This document shows positions 11,728 through 21,633 of a DNA stretch of 64,000 nucleotides, piece by piece; positions within the stretch are counted from its first letter, which is position 1, and every line of letters starts with the position of its first letter. Origin of the DNA: Heterobasidion occidentale (taxonomy: Eukaryota > Basidiomycota > Agaricomycetes > Russulales > Bondarzewiaceae); the NCBI GenBank assembly GCA_039111635.1, contig JBCAQO010000001.1:1178001-1242000 (forward strand), in the 5' to 3' direction. The position numbers and the translations under genes are program-made. The notes below the pieces were generated by a model. It saw only the letters and a program-made list of their open reading frames with translations, did not search any database and was not told where the DNA came from.

Positions 11728-13023
11728 TCAGCCCTTCGTGAGCTTAGACTTGGACTTCTTCTTCTTCACTGCCTTTTTGGCCAGCTTTACGTTCACCTCG
11801 TCCGCTGAGAGAACCATGGGGTTGGCAGAGGCAGAAGATGGAGTTCTAGGGGTGTTACTGCCTGTACCGCTGGAGATGGCGGAGTCATCCATGCGGACGT
11901 CCTCGCCTTCGTCTGCACCCGGCGTCTTCGTGCGTTTGGCGGAAGAACCGGAGCGCGCAGGGGTCTCGTCTTCGTAACCTGTTCCAGAAGATGGATAGGG
12001 GGCGGCAGATCAGTAAGTGCGGATTGTGAATGCGTGGGTGCGACAGGGGATACGCAAATGGATAGATGAAGAGTGGAATGGAAGCGTCGGAAAGCGGTAA
12101 GCGAGTCTATATTTCTGGATGCATGAGGTGGCGGTTAAGAGAAGCAGAGACGTACCCGCGAAAGGATCTATTACTGGTCTGCGACGCTTTCTCTCCGATG
12201 CTGGTCTAGATGCGTCTGCTTCAGGAGTCGCGCTTGGAGATGCCTGAGCTTTTCCCCTGCCCTTAGTGTCTCCTCCGGCACTGGACACCACCTCCGGCAC
12301 TTCTTCGTCGTACAGCTCCAGCTCCTCCATCCCATCAGTATCATCTGCCTCCTTCAGTTCTCTCAAGTATTGCTCGCGCGCAAGCATTTTTTCCGTGACC
12401 TTGAGGGGAACACGGACGTCGTGAGGCGTACCGTCGTCATCGAACCGGAGGTGGGTAGACGGCCCTGGGGCTGGCGGTGTTGGTGCTGCGCGGGCTTGGG
12501 AGATGGCGTGTTTTATGAAGCGGCCTGCAGCAGCCTTGTCGACGGCGAGCGTACCTACATGGGTGGCAATTAGTGTCATTCTGTAACTTAGGACAGGTAG
12601 AACCGGGGCGCACGCTTGGCGGGGTCCTCGACATTCTTGATTTTGTCAAAATATTGTTTGATTCTTTCCTGATAAACGAGTTCAAATTTCCGACGTATGA
12701 GATACACTCATGAGAGACGGACCAGTTCCGCGATGACAGGGTGCGTCCTTGGATCTAATCCTCTCGTCTTGAGGTAGACTGTCGAGTTCAGCCGCGTGAG
12801 TCAGCTCCTCAGCAGTATACTAGAAAAGCCACCGACTGAATACCAAGTCATACACCAAGTAAGGGATAGCAACTTGGAGCTTGGCCTGCTGGATTGTCTC
12901 CAAGGGTAGGAGGGTTTCTGGTAAGCTCTGCGCAAACAGCGGTTCCAGAACTGATTCTAGTTCATCTAAAGATCGAGTAAGTGCGGAGAGTTTTGTCTTC
13001 AATCTTGCGGTATCGTCGGCCAT
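11728..13023 (-). CDS. LRP1: Exosome cofactor LRP1/RRP47 (C1D family)
   Basis: Nuclear cofactor that binds the exonuclease Rrp6 and RNA and promotes 3' processing of rRNA, snRNA and snoRNA. The N-terminus MADDTARLKTKLSALTRSLD forms the first helix of the Sas10/C1D domain. It continues through LEPLFAQSLPETLLPLETIQQAKLQ, IPYLVYDLVF, then TRGLDPRTHPVIAELSRIKQYFDKIK, which is the conserved core. The C-terminal half is acidic then strongly basic (KKAVKKKKSKSKLTKG), as expected for the RNA-binding tail. The start CAT is at 13021-13023 and the stop (TCA on the plus strand) at 11728-11730; there are about five introns. The 304-bp gap to the next gene is a divergent promoter. C1D itself is the same family, and LRP1 is the fungal member. 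Confidence 0.88.
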
Positions 13024-13327
13024 GATTGTAGAGAGTGTTGACGGCGGGAGATTTTAAATCTTTGTATGATAGGAAAGCAGAGAAAAGATCGCAAAGGATG
13101 GTCACGTGGGTCTTTCTCGAGTTTTGTCTGCTTCAACCGAAGCCGTCAGATCTTCAGACCTTATATCAGTTTGTACCCCAGGCCCCGGCACTCAAGATAC
13201 TGCTCCATGTAAGTCCTTCTCTCATCTGATCATCACTACGAACAGGTCTGTGCGCGCACCAGTCGGGATGGGCGTTCATTCGAAGCTGATGAACTTAAAG
13301 AATGCATGATCAACGCAGACGTTTTCC

Positions 13328-13754
13328 ATGTCCAGCCAGTCGTCCGATGTTCCTTCATTTTTCGAGGAAGAATTGAAGAAGGCCTTGCGTGAACAAACAT
13401 ATGGTGTTGATAGCTCAAGGCTCCTCAGTTCGACTGCGCTTGACGCCACGGCTGAGATCACCATCATCGAAGGCGCTACAATCAAGGTTATGCTCTTCAC
13501 CAGCGGGTTCCAGGTGAGTTCATTAAGTGCAGGCAAACCTTTCACTGTTCAATTCTTGCGGTGAAGACGCTGATCGCACCGCACCATAGCTCTCCAAATA
13601 TACTGGAGATCACTCCGTCAGTGGTGGTTCTGCCTTGGTAGGGATGATTTTTGAGACACTGGAAGAGCTTCTCTTGGCCGTCAGTCCGTTGTACGCGGCG
13701 AAGCAGGGTGAAGAACTGGTGGCGAAATTAGAACAGCTGTCGAATCAGCCCTAG
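13328..13754 (+). CDS. GSKIP-domain protein (116 aa)
   Basis: Two exons (13328-13513 and 13590-13754) join in phase to 116 residues. The pattern matches the GSKIP domain, found in the GSK3-beta interacting protein and in CLU-like proteins. It shows a helix FFEEELKKALREQT, a beta strand AEITIIEGATIKVMLFTSGF, and the C-terminal helix ETLEELLLAVSPLYAAKQ..ELVAKLEQL. The last segment parallels the vertebrate ET..LLD.LSP.Y....N.L..KLE.L motif. In animals the domain binds GSK3 and PKA; the role in fungi is not established and I infer none. It is divergently transcribed from LRP1. Spliced length is close to that of stand-alone GSKIP proteins. The assignment rests on recalled motif similarity. Confidence 0.7.
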
Positions 13755-13936
13755 AACGACGCCATCATGCTACTCGTATGAATGTATACATGTCTCCGCC
13801 TACGGACATTAGTGACATAGCAGTTTGTGTTTGCCTGTTTTTGGTATTATGCCAATCGGGTCTTGCAGATGGTACAATCTCCTCCCTTTGTGTACTTCTG
13901 CTCTGGCTCCTCTATAATCAATTGTCCAACAGGCAC

Positions 13937-14292
13937 ATGAGCGCCCCGAGTCGGCAGAAATCAGTCTTCCTGTCACTGGTTTGCGAATTACCATTGGAAT
14001 AGGTTCCGTCCGTGAATCTGTGCCTCTCTGTGCTCACAGGCGGCCAAATCGATAAATATGGGCTTTGGGAGGCTTTGGGACACTGTTCTCTCGCTATCAA
14101 TATCGAGATATATGCGTGTTGGATGGCATTTCAGCCTCCTGGTCACTCTGGGCTTCGCAATTCTATGTCTGGTGGTGATCGATGCGCCGGTAGGTCCTGA
14201 TGGGCTGATTCGGTCGACCGTCTCCCGCTGCAGCACTTACATGACCATAGTACAGCACAGACAGATTTGGATTCTTACTGTACGTTGATTGA
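13937..14292 (+). CDS. Possible small single-pass membrane protein (77 aa)
   Basis: Three exons (13937-13978, 14040-14189, 14251-14292), all in phase 0 and separated by two 61-nt GT-AG introns, give a stop-free 77-residue protein. Exon 2 encodes a basic stretch followed by one hydrophobic segment, SLLVTLGFAILCLVVIDAP. I do not recognise a family. Splice sites are good consensus (GTTTGC..CACAG, GTAGGT..CATAG), but no conserved motif confirms the model, and the downstream SF3B5 gene starts only about 240 bases later. It could also be part of an SF3B5 leader or chance. Treat as hypothetical. Confidence 0.35.
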
Positions 14293-14532
14293 AAAAGTCC
14301 TTGAATACACAGGAATCCATTGAGCTGTCTGCGCAGTGCGTCCAAGAAATCTCATGCCGTGATCACTGATCATCGATCATGAGTAAACATGGCTCAAAAG
14401 TCGAACGCGGGCATATCGGTGTTCTAAATCGGTCCCACCAGGACGCTCGCTGAGTCAGCCATACTTATGGTAAGGCTGCTGACAACCAGCGTCGAGCCTA
14501 CGTCAAACCAGTCCTTGTCATGGTCAGTCACC

Positions 14533-15072
14533 ATGGTACAGTGCGGTCCTCGGTATACTGACGAAGTCTGTAACAGTCTTCTGAGTTGAGATACACGGCA
14601 AACACGCAATTGGAGCACCGTATGTCCTTCTCATCATTATCCAGAGGACTGGTCTGATTCCAACTTCACACCTACAGTTCATGCTCGTTACACGGGTACC
14701 GGTGCGCGTATCTCTTCTATGGACCTGGACACCTTTCATTCATGATCATTTGATTCTCAGGGCATGCCGATCTGAGCAAATAGTATGTCGATGCCGTCTC
14801 TCAACTTCGTTCGACATGGCGCTGATGGTGCTCTCAGTGATTGGCTCACGCATCAGCATCGCGATACGCTGTCGTCCATTGTTGGCCACCCGACGCTCAC
14901 CTCATACCTGGCCATCGCAGACGGGGAGGCCACAGGCAGGATTAAATTTGAGATGACAGAGGTGCGCCGCATGTCGGCTTGTCTCGCAGAGGCTGGGAGT
15001 TGCTGACTTTGAGGTTACTGACAGCGAATGCTGCAGCCATGTGGGCCGCCTCCTGCCAAAGACGAGGAGTAG
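14533..15072 (+). CDS. SF3B5: Splicing factor 3B subunit 5 (SF3b10), six short exons
   Basis: Small subunit of the SF3b complex in U2 snRNP, where it helps hold SF3B1 at the branch site. Exons 14591-14619, 14678-14701, 14761-14782, 14838-14961 and 15025-15072 join in frame to RYTANTQLEHL, RYTGTGHADLSKYDW, LTHQHRDTLSSIVGHPTLTS, YLAIADGEATGRIKFEM and RMLQPCGPPPAKDEE, near-identical to the family along its whole length. The first exon is uncertain. ATG 14533 with a 20-nt exon ending at 14552 restores the conserved Arg before Tyr and gives 88 residues (family length about 86), but needs a 38-nt intron. No single frame is long, so simple open-frame searches miss this gene. It is intact and surely essential. 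Confidence 0.88.
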
Positions 15073-15727
15073 TGAACGTCCCACGAGTGTCTTGTCTCCT
15101 CCCGCGGCGTCATAGTCACGTTTTCACAGATTCTCACAAATTGTGTGGCTAGCATCGAAGGCACACCTGTATTTACCTGATGTGTCGCCTGTAATTACTA
15201 GTGATACGGCCGTATTGATGGCTTTGTTCCTGTACGAATTCGATTCCGAGAAGGAGCGGAAGGAAAAGAAAGTGCAGCGAAGAAGCGCTGAAACGGGGAC
15301 AAAGCGCGCCTGGTGTCATCATCTTCACAGCCTACAGATTTGATGTACACCGTCTCTTTCGTTCCCTTGACCCGCTTTAGCTTCCTCTTTTTCCCTTGCT
15401 CCCTGTCCTCTAGACTTTGCCCATCGTTCGTCGACGTCGCCGCTCTTGACGTGCACCACCACATGTCTTTCGTATCTGCTCTGCTGGTCCTATAATCGCT
15501 TTTGCTCTGCGCCGCGCTGCTCGCTCTCCTTGGCCTCTGCTTGACTACGCAGTTCGGCCGTATCGTTTCGCTTTCTAGCAAGTCGTTCTGTGTTTGCACC
15601 CGTTCCACAGGCCACAGGCCACCGCCCCCACACTAGTCCGTGTGGCAGCGGTTCACTCGCTTTGGACCCTCAAAGACCCTTTGACACACTTGCACCACCA
15701 TAATCACACACGCAGTATATAATCATA
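15073..15727. other. Promoter and leader of the methyltransferase gene
   Basis: No coding region is supported. The segment from about 15340 to 15720 is C/T-rich with several CACAC and CCACC runs, like a fungal 5' leader, and leads directly to ATG 15728. Confidence 0.45.
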
Positions 15728-18097
15728 ATGGCGGCGATCCACAGGTCGTCCATATTGTTCCCTTCCCTTTGGTCCCATTTTCAATCCGACCTTGAAGACC
15801 CCATTCTAGTGCCGTCCAGGCGGCATTCCTGCGCTCTCTTTGACTCTCTTCCTCCATCCGCAGCGCGATCGCGCCGTCGAGACTCGCTGATGGCGTCTCT
15901 ACGCAGCAAAATCTCTGCCACACGTGTGCCTACCTCGCCACCCAAGAGACCATCCCGGTTGAGCAAAAGATCCCCCTCAATGCCTCTTCCAGAGACAGAA
16001 GAAGGCGAGGAGACTCCTCGGGTTTCTGATACCCCAGGCTGGCTCGATAGGCCCATTGCTGCGAGACAGGCCACGACCGGTAGCATATTCAAGCGCGCCG
16101 TGAGGCGCAAAAAAGCTTCCCCTGTTCGCCCCAGTTCTCTCGACAGCTCAATTAGCGACGACCCCTCCCACACCGCATCCACATCTACCGCGTTCTTCAA
16201 ACACTCCCCTCATTCCAGCTTGTCCTCATTCATCCCTGCTTCTGAAGTAGACTTCCAAGCTGAAGATGCGAAGGCCCTCGGTCATGAGCGAGACTACTTC
16301 ATACAGAAAAATGGTGAGAAGTTTCATCCTTATAAGTTGGAAGAGGCACCGTACATGCAGGCGTACACGCACATGTCCTTCGATAAGTGAGTTCTTTCCA
16401 TGATATCACCCCGCCTTCTTCTAACCTCCTTTAAAGCGACCGAAAAGCCTATTCACTCCTACGTCAATTGATGCCGAGAGCCCCGTCGTTTCATGACTTT
16501 GGGAATAAGCATCCTACCAGGGTGCTTGACCTTGGCTGTGGCGAGGGCCATTGGGTCGTGGACGCGGCGTCTGAATGGAGAGGTGCAAGAGTCACAGGCC
16601 TTGATCTTGTCGATGTTTGCAGCAGGGAGTGGGATGAACTCGAAAAGTCAGTGGCTGACAGGATCAGCTGGGTTCGCCACAACTTGTGCGTTTTTCTTGA
16701 CACACTTTCTCTCAAGATGCTCAATATGACCGTGCCATCTATTCAGCGTTCAACATCCACTGCCTTTTGAGAGCGCAACGTTCAACTTCGTTCGGCTTGC
16801 CAATGCTACGCTCTCAATTCCTTTAGCCCGTTGGCCCTTTGTCATGACTGAGATTAGCCGCGTATTGGCCCCCGACGGCACCTTGGAGGTGATCGACGAC
16901 CAGTTGTACTTTCCATACATCCAACCGTCATCCCCCTCCACATCGACCTTCCCCACCAACACCGCCCCAGAACCTATGTTTGATCTTGACGTTGACGATT
17001 CCGAGCCCGAACCAGACCTTGAGTCGGACTTTGACGACCTCTTCGCTCCTCGTCGACCTGTCAGACGCAAGTCAAGAAAGGGCTCCCACGCAGACGACGA
17101 ACTAAGCCCTTATGATGCGTGGGCGAAGGAGATGCAAAACTGCCGTGGTGTGGAGAACATCTTTTCGCGCATGCTCACCGAGAAATATGGGATTCATCCA
17201 CGGCCGTCTGAGTTTCTGCCTACCCTCCTCAGCTCAATCTTCGGCAAACCACACGTCACGAAGGTCCCTCCTCTTCACCTGTGTCTCCCTTCGCGCGAGT
17301 TCATGGCTCGAGATTCGTCGTCTCCGGGGCGGAAGCGCGCTGACAGCGACGGGCGCAACGCGTGGCATATCACTATTGAGTGGGACAAAAAGGACAAAGG
17401 CAAGGAAAAGGATAGCAGTCCGAAGAGGAAGGGCCAGGCGGACCATTCTAACGACTCGTCATTCCGCACGACGGAGCTCCCCCCATCATTCAGTAAGAAG
17501 GCGGCCGCACGCCTGGGGATGATGCACCTCTCGCCTTCAGGCGCTACATACCAACCCCCCGGCATCGTCGTGTTTCCGTCGACGTTTATTCCGATGGATC
17601 CCGCGGAAATAGAGATGCATACATGCCGACATATGCACACACTCATGAGCTGCCACGTTGCTATTGAGCAATTCGTCTCGGAGGTCTTGGATGACGACGA
17701 GAAGCCACTGGTCGACCCAAGGGATATGCAGGATGCGTTGTGGGATTATGCTATGTGAGTTCACCCTCTCCCGTCCTGTTTTGTTCTCGGACGGTTTACT
17801 CATAGGAGTCTCCCTCTCTTTCATGTGGTCAGATTCCGGCGCAGACGATTCAACTGGCCCTCCGAAATTCCCGATCTGAGATTCCAGGTGGACGAGCACC
17901 CGCACCCTGATGCGACAGCGGTCGAAATCTTGGCTCACAAGAACCTCTGGCGCGCCCAGAAACACGAGCGGGTCGCAAGTACGTCCTCGACCCACAGCCG
18001 CCCTGCTGAAGTCAATCCTTCCGGCGACACGGACGGCCTCACCTTTGTGCGCTCCATACGCATCTTCGACGCCACGAAAAGCCCAGCATTCTTCTAA
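15728..18097 (+). CDS. SAM-dependent methyltransferase, class I (fungal, uncharacterised)
   Basis: About 730 residues in four exons, with introns 16387-16436, 16686-16746 and 17755-17832. The first 200 residues are Ser/Pro/Arg-rich and disordered. The Rossmann core follows: motif I VLDLGCGEGHWVVDAA (about 16520-16565), acidic strand 2 VTGLDLVDV, motif IV FNFVRLANATLSIPL, and post-motif MTEISRVLAPDGTLEVIDDQ. The rest is long, with an acidic stretch, a KKDKGKEKD run and a C-terminal helical segment ending SIRIFDATKSPAFF at TAA 18095-18097. The arrangement (disordered head, methyltransferase core, long tail) recalls regulatory fungal methyltransferases such as the LaeA-like group, but I cannot assign the substrate. 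Start chosen because the frame opens directly after the pyrimidine-rich leader. Confidence 0.8.
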
Positions 18098-18691
18098 TCG
18101 TTAGCACCGACACCCACAGATTCATGCCACCAACGCCCACAGATTTATCATCCACACACAACGACCATCCTAGACTACCTGCTTGCTTTCTAGTTTCGAC
18201 CTTACGGCCTCAGGCTTTGGTCTTTGTACTGCTATGTTATATTTAAGGGACACTCCGCCGCGGAATACGAAGAATTATGACAAATGTGTATCTGGATTGT
18301 TGTTTATTCTTCCGAGGGCTCCTACCCCTATTCTACATCTTGTCGTCGTCGCTTTCTTGCCGCATTGACACGGGCATGCATACCTTACCGCCTCATCGCT
18401 ATGTCAGTGGAACACTCGCTTTGCAAACATGCTTCTAGTTAGATTCGAGTTAATTATTGTTGTACAACATTTGTGACATTCGATAGATGTTCTCAACTTA
18501 TAGTTTGATGGAGGTTAAAACTTATAAATGAAGAGGTTGCACAATATCAAGAAAAAAGTTCACGAAGGATATAATTTGTGATAGATTTGTGCATACATAA
18601 AATGAAATACAAGATATAATGAGATATGAGGTCCTCTTCTAAGGTCAATTCATAACTCGTGATACAGTGTAAGAAAGGAGAATGTGTCATT
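18098..18691. other. AT-rich convergent 3' region
   Basis: Separates two convergent genes. The segment 18420-18660 is clearly richer in A and T than its surroundings, as expected for overlapping terminator and polyadenylation regions. No gene is seen. Confidence 0.5.
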
Positions 18692-19468
18692 CTACAACTT
18701 GCACTCCGAGGCAGGGAGTTGGTAAGCGTTAACTTCGATCCTGCCAAGCTGATTCGCCTTGCCACCCGTCAACTTGTCCATTGCCGCCTGAGCGGCGTTG
18801 AAACCAACGCCCGATGTGTCAATAGCGATCAGTTTGATCGTGACGCCGGTCTGCGGGTAGGTGAGACTCCAGCATGATCCACAGTTGGGCGAGCTCCATG
18901 ACCCGACGGCGAAAGCACCACCGACATAGGGAAAAGTGGGTAGATCGCCGAAAGTCGGGAAGCGTCCAACAAGTCCTTTGGGCCCATTAGAGCAGGCGAC
19001 ACTGTTCATAGAACCGGACCCGTTGTCGTACGTGTTGTCGTATGTGAGAGGAAGCGACATCATGAGGGGATTGGGGTTCGGGTTCGGGGGGCAGTTTGAC
19101 GGGTATGGAGCGGCAGCACTACCCGAAGGGGGGGGAGGATATGGATTGGACGACGAAGGACCTGGGTATGAGCTCGACGAGGGGTACGATTTCGAAGAGG
19201 TAGACGGTGGATACGACGAAGAGGAACTCGAAGGATACCATGTCGTGGTTGCGGAAATAGTTGTGTACGGAGGAGTGGTAGTAGACGAATAGGTTGAAGT
19301 GGTGGAGGAATATGCCGAGGACGTGGTTGGCTTGGACCAGGTCACCGCAGACGTTGCAGACGTCCGCAGTGAGTTGTTGGGTGAAGGGGGGGCCCCACCG
19401 TCCTGAGGAGCGGCAACGGCACAGTGGAAGAGTGCAGCAACAGCGATGAAGGACGCAGTGAACTTCAT
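18692..19468 (-). CDS. Secreted cerato-platanin family protein with long Ser/Thr/Pro linker
   Basis: Intronless, 258 residues. The signal peptide MKFTASFIAVAALFHCAVAA is followed by about 115 residues made almost only of Ser, Thr, Pro, Tyr and Gly, likely O-glycosylated. The C-terminal 120 residues are a complete cerato-platanin domain: LTYDNTYDNGSGSMNSVAC, FPTFGDLPTFPYVGGAF, SPNCGSCWSLTY, then LIAIDTSGVGFNAAQAAM and a terminal Cys three residues before the stop. The four family cysteines are present, plus one in the linker. The family has an expansin-like fold, binds chitin oligomers and loosens cellulose; some members elicit plant defence. The domain usually follows the signal peptide directly, so this long spacer is unusual. 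Likely a cell-wall or secreted surface protein. Confidence 0.92.
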   Translation of the reverse strand: MKFTASFIAVAALFHCAVAAPQDGGAPPSPNNSLRTSATSAVTWSKPTTSSAYSSTTSTYSSTTTPPYTTISATTTWYPSSSSSSYPPSTSSKSYPSSSSYPGPSSSNPYPPPPSGSAAAPYPSNCPPNPNPNPLMMSLPLTYDNTYDNGSGSMNSVACSNGPKGLVGRFPTFGDLPTFPYVGGAFAVGSWSSPNCGSCWSLTYPQTGVTIKLIAIDTSGVGFNAAQAAMDKLTGGKANQLGRIEVNAYQLPASECKL

Positions 19469-20126
19469 GGTGAATAGTGATATAGCAGATAGATAATTGG
19501 TTGAGTGATTGTTCAGTGTGTAAATGCAATGAGTTGGTGATGAGAAATTAGGCGAAGTTCACCTGCCCTTTTATACACATTTACGGATAGGAGGAATAGA
19601 GAGCGCGCACGGGCCTCTTGAGTGGGTGCTGTGCGTCGAGCAATGGTGTCGGAAGATATGGCTGTCCTCTGAAACTTCCGACCAAGTTCTACGGAAATAG
19701 GTCAACAAGTGAATAAAAGGCAGTGAAAACTGATGGGATAATGCTGCGTAAGTGTCTCGGGAGGACATGCACGCGAGACATACAAGTCAGTCGAGAGTCT
19801 GTACACTCATCTTTCAATATGAAACCGCTGGGCCGAAGATCCATTCTTTGTGGGTGCTGTACATTGTTTCCATTCCTACGCGAAATAGGCTCTAGAATTC
19901 ATGCCATCCAGATCGGGCACCAAGGTCTGTGCTCGGAGGATTAGAATTATAGCCCCGAGCCGAGACGCGACAGGAGCTCCATCATGTGATGCAACATAAT
20001 AACCACGTGATCCATTATCCCCCGAGGTCCGATGCATTTGCCAACGTCATGTAGACTTAAATCGCGAAAGAACGAAGTCGTCAACGGGTGCAAACAGGGT
20101 GGATGGACGTATGCACCTAGAGACAT
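19469..20126. other. Intergenic region upstream of the cerato-platanin gene
   Basis: Holds the minus-strand promoter of the cerato-platanin gene and the 3' region of the EFM3-like gene. No coding sequence is supported. Confidence 0.5.
19568..19578 (-). promoter_or_regulatory. TATA box of the cerato-platanin gene
   Basis: Read on the minus strand this is GTGTATAAAAG, about 100 bases upstream of the start codon at 19468. A strong TATA element fits a highly and conditionally expressed secreted protein. Match is direct; role inferred. Confidence 0.55.
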
Positions 20127-21515
20127 TCACCCGCCAAACACTTTGATAACCTTGACTTCTTGATCAATGCCTTCGGGTAACTGGAAGAAAGGGCTCTCGT
20201 CGCCCGTGGGATCAATGAATTCTGTTAAAAGGTGTTTCCCCTCTGAGATGTGTGGGTCGGTTGTGCGTCTCCCTATAGAAAAGAATAGGGGGACATACCG
20301 AGTGCCGATAAAAATATCTGCCATGTCTCCTCGTTACGTATAGTCAATGCAAGAATCACGGTCGCCGTTCGATGTATACCCAATGTCAGCACAAGACGGA
20401 GGACAGAGACTAGCGCTGGTATGATGTCAGGATGATAAACCTAAGAGAAAGAGTAAACAGAGCTTTCATAAGTATGTGACGAAAGTGTGTTTACCAAGTC
20501 AGCTCCAAATACAACGTCCAGACGAGCTTCACGGAAAAACTGTAGAAGTCGCTTAGAGGAGTGATGATTAAGTGCATCAGACCAGTCCAATACTCGGGTG
20601 TGAAGGTTCTTGTGTTGAGACGAGATATCTGGAATGTGGTATCAACGGCGTTGGGCTCCGCTTGCAAGGGTACTTACTACATGAGAGATGGACGTTATTG
20701 CAGCATCTCTTGAGAACATCCTCATGCACATCTGTGAGCCATAGTGTTGATTCATTGTCTTGACGATCATCGAGCATCTGCAAACGCCCCATGATGATCC
20801 CTAGAAATCCGGTCCCGGATCCCAACTCCAGAACGTTTTTATTGGTTACGAGCTCTGGTATGCAATATGTACATCAATCTAGATGGGCAGAAAAAGGGCC
20901 GTGATCCATACCGGGATGTGAGATCAAGTATTGCGCCAAAACAAAACTCGCTCGCCATGTACGTAACCCTGTTGTACCATTTTCGATGGTCATACGAGAC
21001 TCAAGGAGAGTGGCAGTGTCGTGTCCAGTGATGGCCTGTAGCTCTCGATCTACCGAAGGTGACCTCCAATAATGAGTGACGAAAGACGGAGGAGGCGAAG
21101 CTATATTGCTTTGTCTTTTCGAGGTATTCAAGACCTCAGGCGCAAATAGATTATAATATAAGCTCACGTCTGCTGAGATACGGATAGCATGGTAACATAT
21201 CTCTCATAAAACCGTTCATCGAGCTCAAAGTCCTGAACCAAACATCGTGAGCCTGAATTCTGCATGAGAACATACTTGGTCAACACTTGCGCCATCACCC
21301 ATCAGAGCCTCTAGTTGTCCGATGGCCCATCTCCAGAATGTATGCTGATAATAGGCGGATGGAGGGTATTTAGCTAGATGGGGATTTAACAGAACCGAGC
21401 CTAAGATATAGTCGTGCACAACAGTGAAGGGTAGGTCAGCAGGAAAGGTGAGGAGTTTGGGAGGAACTAAAGCGGAATACGCCCGGAGCAGATTGAGGAG
21501 AGCAGGGGAATCCAT
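20127..21515 (-). CDS. EFM3: EFM3/FAM86-like protein-lysine methyltransferase
   Basis: Predicted SAM-dependent lysine methyltransferase of the FAM86 group. Yeast EFM3 and human FAM86A modify one lysine of elongation factor 2. The N-terminus LLNLLRAYSALVPPKLLTFP and the segment YYQHTFWRWAIGQLE are the FAM86 N-terminal domain. The catalytic part reads TGLRTWRASFVLAQYLISHP, motif I VLELGSGTGFLGIIMGRL (about 20780-20840), LWLTDVHEDVLKRCCNNV, LDWSD, then VVFGADLVYHPDIIPALVSVL across an intron, matching the METTL21/FAM86 pattern. It ends LPEGIDQEVKVIKVFGG at 20127. About six introns are present; all motifs recover in one continuous reading. Related members of the METTL21 family are the main alternative, but the N-terminal domain argues for FAM86. 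Confidence 0.85.
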
Positions 21516-21633
21516 CTTTTAGTCTGTCTCAATATGAGTTCAAAATTTGAGTAAGTCGTTTAGCTTTAGACACCCATGAGGCTTTCCAGCCACTGACGCG
21601 TCAAACCTGCCCTAAACTTAAACACCTCTCCGA

